Shown one piece after another: positions 57,163 through 64,000 of a stretch of 64,000 nucleotides of DNA. A model generated the notes under the pieces. That model was not told where the DNA came from, searched no databases, and saw nothing but the letters and a program-made list of their open reading frames with translations. Positions within the stretch are counted from its first letter, which is position 1. The number at the start of each line of letters is the position of its first letter. The DNA lies in contig OY804575.1 of assembly GCA_963680875.1 (NCBI GenBank), positions 31,772,494 through 31,836,493 on the forward strand. The letters run 5' to 3'. Source of the DNA: Bathymodiolus brooksi (taxonomy: Eukaryota; Mollusca; Bivalvia; Mytilida; Modiolidae). The position numbers and the translations under genes are program-made.

Positions 57163-58150
57163 ATGTTAACTATCTCCTCTGATGAGCTCAATTCACCGCC
57201 GACGAATGATTTAAATAACAGTAAATGTATTTGTACAATTAATAGTTGTTTGAAAACTTGTTGTTTATGTTTAAATGCTTGCACAGATAATGTAGATAAT
57301 GCTAGAATACTTACGCTTAATTGTTGTGTAATTAAAACAAAATTTAACTACCCAGAATTCATTGAAATGATAAATGATTTTGATATTCTATGTTTAGTTG
57401 AAACCAAAACTGATGATTGTGATATGATAAATATACCAGGTTATGCTGTCAAAATGAAAAATCGAAAGTTTATGTCGTTTAAAAGGTCAGGAGGTATACT
57501 TTTAGCATATAAAAATGAATATAAAAAATATATTTCTGAATTACCTAAATAGTGTAATTTTATACTTTGGTTCAAAATAAGTAAACAATTGACAGGCTGT
57601 GATGAAGATTGTATACATGAGATTGCTTATATCCCACCAGAAAATTCTAAATATGCGTCGATTGAAACTTAAAGTGAAATTGAAAATGAGCTTCAAAACT
57701 TTCAAAAAAATTATAAATATTTTTTTACATGGTGATTTTAATAGCAGGACTTCAAAAGAACCCGATGTTTTTAATTTTGAAAGAGAATCAGGTAACGATG
57801 AGAATGTTGAACATTTATTTATAGATACAAGTAATGCATATAGGTTGGAAGAATTAGGTATTCTCCTAAGACGGGCTAATGAAGATAAGGTTATAAACCA
57901 GTATGTTAGAAAATTATTGAATTTTTGTAAATATATTGATGTATTCATTCTAAATGGTAGAATAGGTGAGGACAAAGATATTGGTAAATTTACATGTAAA
58001 AATGTTGGTGTTGTAGACTATTCCATTGCATCTCCAGAGTACTTAAAGCATATTACTAATTTTCAAGTTTTAGAATTTAGTAAACTTCTTTCAGATGTGC
58101 ATAGCCAATATATATTGTTATTGGTCATGTTAAACAATATTCATGTATGA
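57163..58150 (+). pseudogene. LINE endonuclease domain, frameshifted
   Basis: Frame 1 (to 57552) reads ARILTLNCCVIKTKFNYPEF, then FDILCLVETKTDD and KRSGGILLAYKNEY, the E-containing motif of AP-type endonucleases (LVETK). After a break a second frame carries HGDFNSRTS (GDFN/D-R motif), VVDYSIASPEYL and LSDVHSQY, matching the later motifs of the fold. It would nick target DNA to prime reverse transcription in an active element. Confidence 0.75.
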
Positions 58151-58959
58151 GGTCATCGCCAAACATTATGGGTGACGATAACGTAGATAAAAACCATGCA
58201 GGTGGGAACATTTTAATAAATGTCCTTTTTCTTGAAAATCTAGACTTAGAGCTTATGAATGACTTTGAGAATTCTGTGATTAATCTCAGTCCGCAAATTT
58301 CTCACAAGCTGAACTTGATAATTGTGTTGAAAAGCTCAGTAAACTTCAGCTAAGACAACTTTTGGAATTAAGAGATCGAGAAACATAAGAGAGAAAAAGA
58401 GTAAGGGGCCGACCATTTAACTTGCTGAGGGGGTTATGGTTTTTTGTTTCGTTCATAAATTTTTTTTTAGGACAACACGAGAGGTAGAATATTTGTTTTT
58501 TTTTCAGAATTTAACATAGGTTATATGACAAAAACTCTGAATCAGATGAATTTTTTTCCTCCACCGAAATCAGAATATTTTTTTCAGCAACATTGGGAAT
58601 CAGATGAATTATTTTAGAAAAAACCATACCCCCCCCCCCCCTTTCAAGTTAAATGGGCCGTCCCTAAAGTAAGTGTAACTAAGTAAACATGGTTCGGATT
58701 AGACTGTAAATCTGCTAGATAAAATTATAGAAAATAATTATTAAAAGAGTAGACATTAGAGAAATAAAACATAATCTTCAAAATTAGAAATGAAGAAGGC
58801 AAAAAAGAGTATATAAAGCTGCTCGACACGATCATCGTTCATCATAGGAATGGAATGAGACAAAATATGAAGGAATTAAGGTAGAACAATAGCAAAGAAT
58901 ATTGTAAAATATCATATTCAGGTTGTCGTAAGAAGCAGCTAAATATTTCTATTAGCTCA

Positions 58960-59940
58960 CTTTTTGACTTTTTCAAAAAATTAAATGAAACTCCTCATAA
59001 CATAGATAATGATCATGATCTCCTGGATATAGAACCTCATTTTATAAATACCCCCATCAATGCAGAAATTACCACAGATGAGATATAAAAGTATATCAAT
59101 GATGTAAAACCCGAGAAGGCATGTGGCGATGACAATATAATTAATGAATTTATAAAATCATCAGCACATTTGCTGATACCAATCTATGTTAGATTGTTTA
59201 ATTGAATATTCGATTCAGGTAAAATACCGGTACGTGGCTATCAGGAAATATTATCCCCATTTTCAAAAACAAGGGGAAATCTGATGACCTTAAACATTAT
59301 AGACAAATTTCGATTTTGTGCTAGATAGGGAAACGTTTTACCTCGATACTTATTAAAAGATTGAATGCTTACTCCGACGAATTTATGTTGATCAACGAAA
59401 GCCAAGTAGGTTTTAGACATGGGTATTCAACCAATGATAATATATTTTCTGTGTACTCATTATTTGAATTTTTAACCTTGAAAAAGACAAAAAAATGTTC
59501 TGTGTATTCATAGATTTTGAAAAAGCTTTCGATACTGTTTGGAGAGAGGATGTAAGGTGTACATTACTCATGAATCATATTAATGGTAAAATGCACATTG
59601 TAATAGTTAATATGTATCATAATGTGAAATCTAGATTTACGTATGATAATGAATTTTCCGAATTTTTACATGTGGGAACGGAGGCAGACAAGGAAAATAT
59701 TACTCCCTTTCCTATTTACTTTATACTTAAATGATTTGGAAACATTTTTAGAAAATAATAATGTAACTGGTTTGAAAACTTTATCTGATGAATTAGAAGA
59801 GCTTGGTTATTATGTTAAATTATTTGTGATTATGTATGCTAATGATACTGCTCTTTTGGCAAAATCTGCAAGTAATTTACAAAATAAGGTTGAATCTGTT
59901 CCAAGTATACTGCATCAAATGGAAACTTAAAGTAAATATA
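58960..59940 (+). pseudogene. LINE reverse transcriptase, heavily broken
   Basis: Pieces in different frames read EKACGDDNIINEFIKSS (fingers), a broken VGFRHGYSTNDNIFS-like segment, CVFIDFEKAFDTVWRE (first catalytic Asp motif) and LFTLYLNDLETFLE. The catalytic box reads YANDTALLAKS in place of YADDT, so one of the two catalytic aspartates is lost. Confidence 0.75.
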
Positions 59941-59989
59941 GACAAAACATAATTTATCTGTACAATGTCAATTAGAACTATTTGACAGT

Positions 59990-60320
59990 ATGGTCAAGCC
60001 AATAATACTTTATGAGTGTGAAACTTGGGGATTTGGAAATAACGAAATTATTGAAAGGCTACATTTGAAATTATGTAAGCTACTTCTACATCCAAAAACT
60101 TCAACTCCCGATTATATGGTCTACGATGAACTAGGAAGATATCCCACTAGAATTGATATTAAAGCTAGAATGATAAATTTCTGGTGTAAAATTATTATGG
60201 GGAAACAAAGTAAAATTCTCACATATGTTATAAATAACTTTATGACAATAATGTTTATAAGAGATGGATTATGGATAAAAAATATCCAGTATATTTTAAA
60301 TAAGGGTGGTTTATCATATA
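59990..60320 (+). pseudogene. LINE post-RT region
   Basis: MVKPIILYECETWGFGNNEI then ERLHLKLCKLLLHPKTSTPD matches the 'PxLLYGxExWG...E..hl.FcK.lL..k.sTp' segment found after the RT of molluscan LINEs. It is interrupted at its end by the Tc1 element. Confidence 0.65.
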
Positions 60321-60322
60321 TA

Positions 60323-61593
60323 CACAAAGACCAAAGTTAAGCATTCCAATGTTTTTTTGAAATGACAAATGATACGACATCTATTGTTCAAAGTTCAGTA
60401 TCGGGTGTAACCCCCACATGCTTGGATGACGGTCTCAACACCGCATCTCATCCCTCCAGTTAGACGTCGGATGTCCTGTTGTGATAGCTGCTGCCATTCC
60501 CGATGCAATGCTGCTTCCAACTGACGAATGTGTTGCACACGAGGTTCCCGAGTCTGTATACGACGGCCTAACATGTCCCAAATATGCTCTATGAGATTCA
60601 AATGATTCTATGAAGCCTGGCGTTGTCATCCATATACACAGGCATTGTAGCTAGTGGGTGGTTGTCGAAATGGGGGACAACAACTGGTTGCAAGACGTCT
60701 CTGATGTACTGATCACCAGTTAGGTTGCCATGTATGGTGACTAAATCCAGCTTGCAGTCATGAGAGATATACCCCCAAACCATTACTGAGCCTCCACCGG
60801 AAGGGACAGTTGGCTGGATGTTCCTTAGGTATAGGCTGTGTGTTTGTGTCTCAAAACCCTCATCCGGCCGTCGGTTACATTAAGCAGAAATCAGCTATCA
60901 TCTGACCAATGGATCTTGCGCCAGGTCCTCAAATTTCAACCACGTCGTCCTAAGCACCATGCCAAACGTGTTCGTTGATGTCGGTCTGCCAACATTGGAC
61001 GTTCAATGACTCTCCTTGGCTTAAGTCCCGCTGATTTCAGACGGTTTCTAACTGTTTTTGTTGACAGACGTCTATTGGACAGCCAGTGTTGTTTGAGTAC
61101 GGAACTGTTTGCGAATGGCATCCATCTAACCAAACGCTGCAATGCCGTGTCGTCACGATCTTGGCAAGTCTTTCACATTGTTGGTTTGTGTGTGTTTTTT
61201 CACCAGTCGGCTGACTACAGTATAGTGTTAGCCCATCTGACGTCCAATAGCTTTGGAGGACATCCCTGTTGTATGCATGCCGAATATTTGCCATCTTTGT
61301 GCTTCTGATATTCGCCTTTGTATCATGCCTCCTGAGAATGAATACATTTTTTAAAACACCAGACTTAAATACCAAAAGTCGAAGCGTGAACATACTGAAT
61401 TTTGAGTAATGCGTAAGAGGCATGGTTCACGTTGATGACTAGTCGATATTAGACATAATGGTCACACCTGTGTGAGCACATCTTTTTAATGGAATATTGT
61501 TCTTGTTATTATTAATATAAATATTAGAATCTAAACTTAGTGTAACTTATTATGCTTTAATATATCAGGGGGTGCTTAACTTTTTTCTTTGTG
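60323..61593 (-). mobile_element. Tc1/mariner-type transposon nested in the LINE, decayed
   Basis: Terminal inverted repeats CACAAAGACCAAAGTTAAGC and, at the other end, CACAAAGAAAAAAGTTAAGC are flanked by AT-rich TATA. Minus-strand fragments read VWGYISHDCKLDLVTIHGNL, VYMDDNARLHR (second catalytic Asp) and FESHRAYLGHV / NLIEHIWDMLGRRI (third acidic motif). Near the N-terminus are RLVRWMPFANSSVLKQHW and LKPRRVIERPMLADRHQRTR. Frames are broken in several places. It differs in TIR and sequence from the copy at 26767, so it belongs to another subfamily. Confidence 0.88.
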
Positions 61594-61758
61594 CATATAT
61601 GGCTATACCAGAATTGTATATCAGAAACATGGTTGGGTAATGTTGTTAAGATGAATTTATTAGATCAATCTAAACAGACTTGGAGTACATCTGTAGATAA
61701 TTCACCTAAGGCTTTGAATTATAGATAATACAAAAAGGGGTTATCTTTTGAAAATTAT

Positions 61759-62019
61759 TTGGAAATTTTGAAAGATAAGGACTTATTCTTACTTTGTCGT
61801 TTCCGTATCTGTAATCACAGACTTCCCATTGAAATCGGTCGATGGCAAAGCATAAATCGAGAGAATAGAGTATGTAATTTGTGTCAGGGTATGGAGTTGG
61901 GAGACGAATTTCATTATTTGTTCGAATGCACTGAATTTATACAGGACAGAGTCAGGTTGATTCCCCCAAAATACAGATGTAGTCCAAATACTGTAAAATA
62001 TTTTGCCTTCATGTTTTAA
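61759..62019 (+). pseudogene. LINE C-terminal Cys/His domain
   Basis: It reads FLLCRFRICNHRLPIEIGRW and then RENRVCNLCQGMELGDEFHY, LFECTEF. The spacing C-x2-C-x6-(G)DExHxxxxC is a zinc-knuckle-like motif typical of the C-terminus of several LINE clades. The frame is open but lacks its upstream RT. Confidence 0.75.
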
Positions 62020-62734
62020 AATTATGTGGTTGAACTAAGTAAATTATGTAAATTCAATAGAATAGTTAACAGTAAAGTATATCCTTAGGTAGATATTGAT
62101 TTGCTATTGATTTGTTTACTTCCTTTCGGAAACTGATGCAAATATGTTTATATTTTTGATATTTATCTCTTTACCATGTAACATGGTTATGAGAAATAAA
62201 GATATACTATTGATTATATTTCAGCTGTATTGTGGCGTGTAATTAACAGATTAAAATTAAGCAATGCACTATGACTTACGACATTACGTATATAAATCTA
62301 AATGCGTCTTGTAGAAATTGATACATGTCCTAATTTCAATAACATATTGAAAACAATGTACATTAACCATACCCGAAGTGAGCAGTTATACGATCTTTAA
62401 ACTTGCCTTGTGGAACATAAGCGTATATAGGGTCAACACATGCAAGTTGCTGTTAACATACGATTGCATGAATATGGTTATGGACACGAACAAGTTAAAT
62501 AAAGGGAAAAGAGATGAAATAATAAAGAAATTGTATTGAAAATAGATATGTAAACAGAAAGTTCAAAAGTGGGTGGCAATCCCGTGCCACGAGCGCTTGT
62601 GGTATGACCTATTCGTTTTTAATTTTTCTTCTCCCAATGACTTTTACATTATTTATCTTTCAAATCCCTTGACTATGAGCGGACCTTATGAATGTGTATT
62701 AGATTGAATGTTTACGTTTTCTTACTATCACTGG

Positions 62735-63065
62735 GTCGATATCTCTGCTGGTGGACTGTTACTCCCCAAGGGTATCATCCGCCCAGTAGTCAATGCTTCG
62801 CCACTGATATGCCATGCTCTATTAGATATATTTATCATTGAAATGTTCGGTTACTCCATAATGTAATTATACTAAATATATGGTTCTCCTTCAGGCATAG
62901 ATAACAATAGCCGAATTTGACTACGCTGTTTAGAACCTTTGATGTCCTTGCTCCCAAAACATTTTAAGCTATTTTTACTTTGCAATATTTTGACTTTGAG
63001 TGTATACCTACATGATGAATGTTTTCCCAGAAGCGAGTTTTGTGCTCTATGTTAGATATGTACGT
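62735..63065. repeat. Interspersed repeat, reverse of 53670-54140
   Basis: 'gtggactgttactccccaag' plus 'ggtatcatccgcccagtagtcaatg' and 'gtgtatacctacatgatgaatgttttcccagaa' are the reverse complement of the family at 53670-54140. Related pieces lie at 2541-2620, 22230-22260 and 43640-43700. Confidence 0.6.
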
Positions 63066-64000
63066 TTTTATTTTTACAAGATAACACAACACGAATAGAA
63101 ATGACAAACTGATAATAGTTATGTTTTATGTAGAAATCGTACCTGACATCATATACTACTTACTAACATCACACAATTAACATGTAATATGGCAACATGA
63201 ACATACAAGAAAACGAAAACTTGAAGCAATATAAATAGGAATTCTGAACACACCATATGACTGAAAACAAAACAGTAATCCTTGACTATCCATTAATGTT
63301 ATGTTGAATCCTCCTGTACATGACATGAGCATTACTATAATTATCTACATATCATTTTTTCAGCCATTGGTATCTTTTTTCTTTCTTTTTTTTTCTTCTT
63401 TCAGTCAAGGGGTTCTACGTTAGTTTTGGATTTTGATGTAAACCAAAATATAAGATTATTTATACTATGGATAAAACAATGAAAGGGTTATTTCCGAGTA
63501 AGCCCAATTAAGCATAATGTTCCAGTTCTACCTGATATATATATATATATATATTTGTGAAGCAGTGATACAATATTTTAGCTTCTATTTCTATAACTGA
63601 CCTGTTTGCTGTCAATATATCTAAATTTTCCACAAATAAATAGCACTAACTACAACTTGTATCAAAAATAATTTCTAGACACAAATGCAAAAGTCTTCTC
63701 TATTTGAAGTACACGATCGTATACAGTGACTAATGATAAAAGTGTGTAAGAAGGAAGAATAATTCAAATAGGATGATATTCTTTAAGAGGACAGATTAGA
63801 CTGCAATCATTCATTTAACTTCCCGAGACAAGGGTCACGCATCATCAAAGTGTCTATAGGGCCCTTGCCATACAACATTTAGCTACTTATATTTAACATT
63901 TTTAAAGGAATTATAACTTGCAACCATGGATAACGAGTTCTGTACCGGTAAATTTGTTATCAAACATTCTCTAGGATAATTTATGCAATACAAATGTTGT
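63066..64000. other. Nothing recognised apart from an (AT)n run at about 63535-63556
   Basis: AT-rich, no supported exon, RNA gene or element. Confidence 0.5.

Larger units (their letters stand above)
56030..62230 (+). mobile_element. Non-LTR retrotransposon (LINE), degenerate, with nested Tc1
   Basis: In plus-strand order are a coiled-coil ORF1 (56164-56780), an apurinic endonuclease-like domain (57163-58150), a reverse transcriptase (about 58960-59940), a post-RT region (59990-60320) and, after a 1.27-kb Tc1 insertion, a C-terminal Cys/His domain (61759-62019). Every domain is split by frameshifts or stops, so it is dead. The 5' limit is uncertain; the 3' end near 'gagaaataaagatatactattg' is approximate. 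Confidence 0.88.

Overview
The window is eukaryotic: AT-rich, intron-rich DNA with small exons bounded by GT/AG splice sites, many minisatellites, tRNA-derived SINEs, Tc1/mariner elements, a non-LTR retrotransposon and a DIRS-like fragment. The SINE types, the 'tgaccttgacctttgac' repeat and the recurring degenerate reverse-transcriptase repeat point to a bivalve mollusc, probably a mussel-like species. That assignment is inference from repeat style, not a database match.

One very large minus-strand gene fills most of positions 4,900-51,500. I rebuilt it exon by exon from splice sites, phase and protein motifs. N- to C-terminal (high to low coordinates) it encodes a fucolectin-type lectin domain (51.5-47.2 kb), about fifteen EGF-like exons of about 44 residues each, all phase 1-1 (45.5-25.5 kb), one transmembrane helix (24.7 kb), a basic juxtamembrane segment, tyrosine phosphatase domain D1 (21.7-12.7 kb) and domain D2 (11.9-4.9 kb), with a stop at 4919 and an AATAAA about 60 nt further on. 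It is therefore a lectin/EGF receptor-type protein tyrosine phosphatase (RPTP). No signal-peptide exon was found; it may lie above 51.5 kb or outside the window.

The gene carries several lesions. The D1 C-x5-R arginine is glycine. D2 keeps Cys and Arg of its loop but has an in-frame TGA. The first lectin exon is frameshifted. The last EGF exon has a damaged splice donor, and two other EGF exons have each lost a cysteine. It is either a young pseudogene, a damaged allele, or a receptor now used as a non-catalytic protein. A near-identical RPTP terminal exon lies on the plus strand at 2066-2137, so two paralogous RPTP genes end tail to tail.

The locus is actively rearranging. A 1.63-kb block carrying two EGF exons, a decayed EGF exon and a SINE is present three times in a row. 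At four separate exons the exon edge with its splice site has been copied in tandem into the adjoining intron. Introns hold minisatellites with 72-, 47-, about 155- and about 60-bp units.

Right of the gene (52-64 kb) is mobile-element debris: a DIRS/Ngaro-type RT-RNase H fragment, and a degenerate LINE (coiled-coil ORF1, endonuclease, RT, C-terminal Cys/His motif) interrupted by a decayed Tc1 element. Another Tc1 copy (26.8-28.2 kb), a TTAA-flanked element (19.1-20.0 kb) and a small plus-strand zinc-finger-like gene fragment (9.6-10.4 kb) sit inside RPTP introns.
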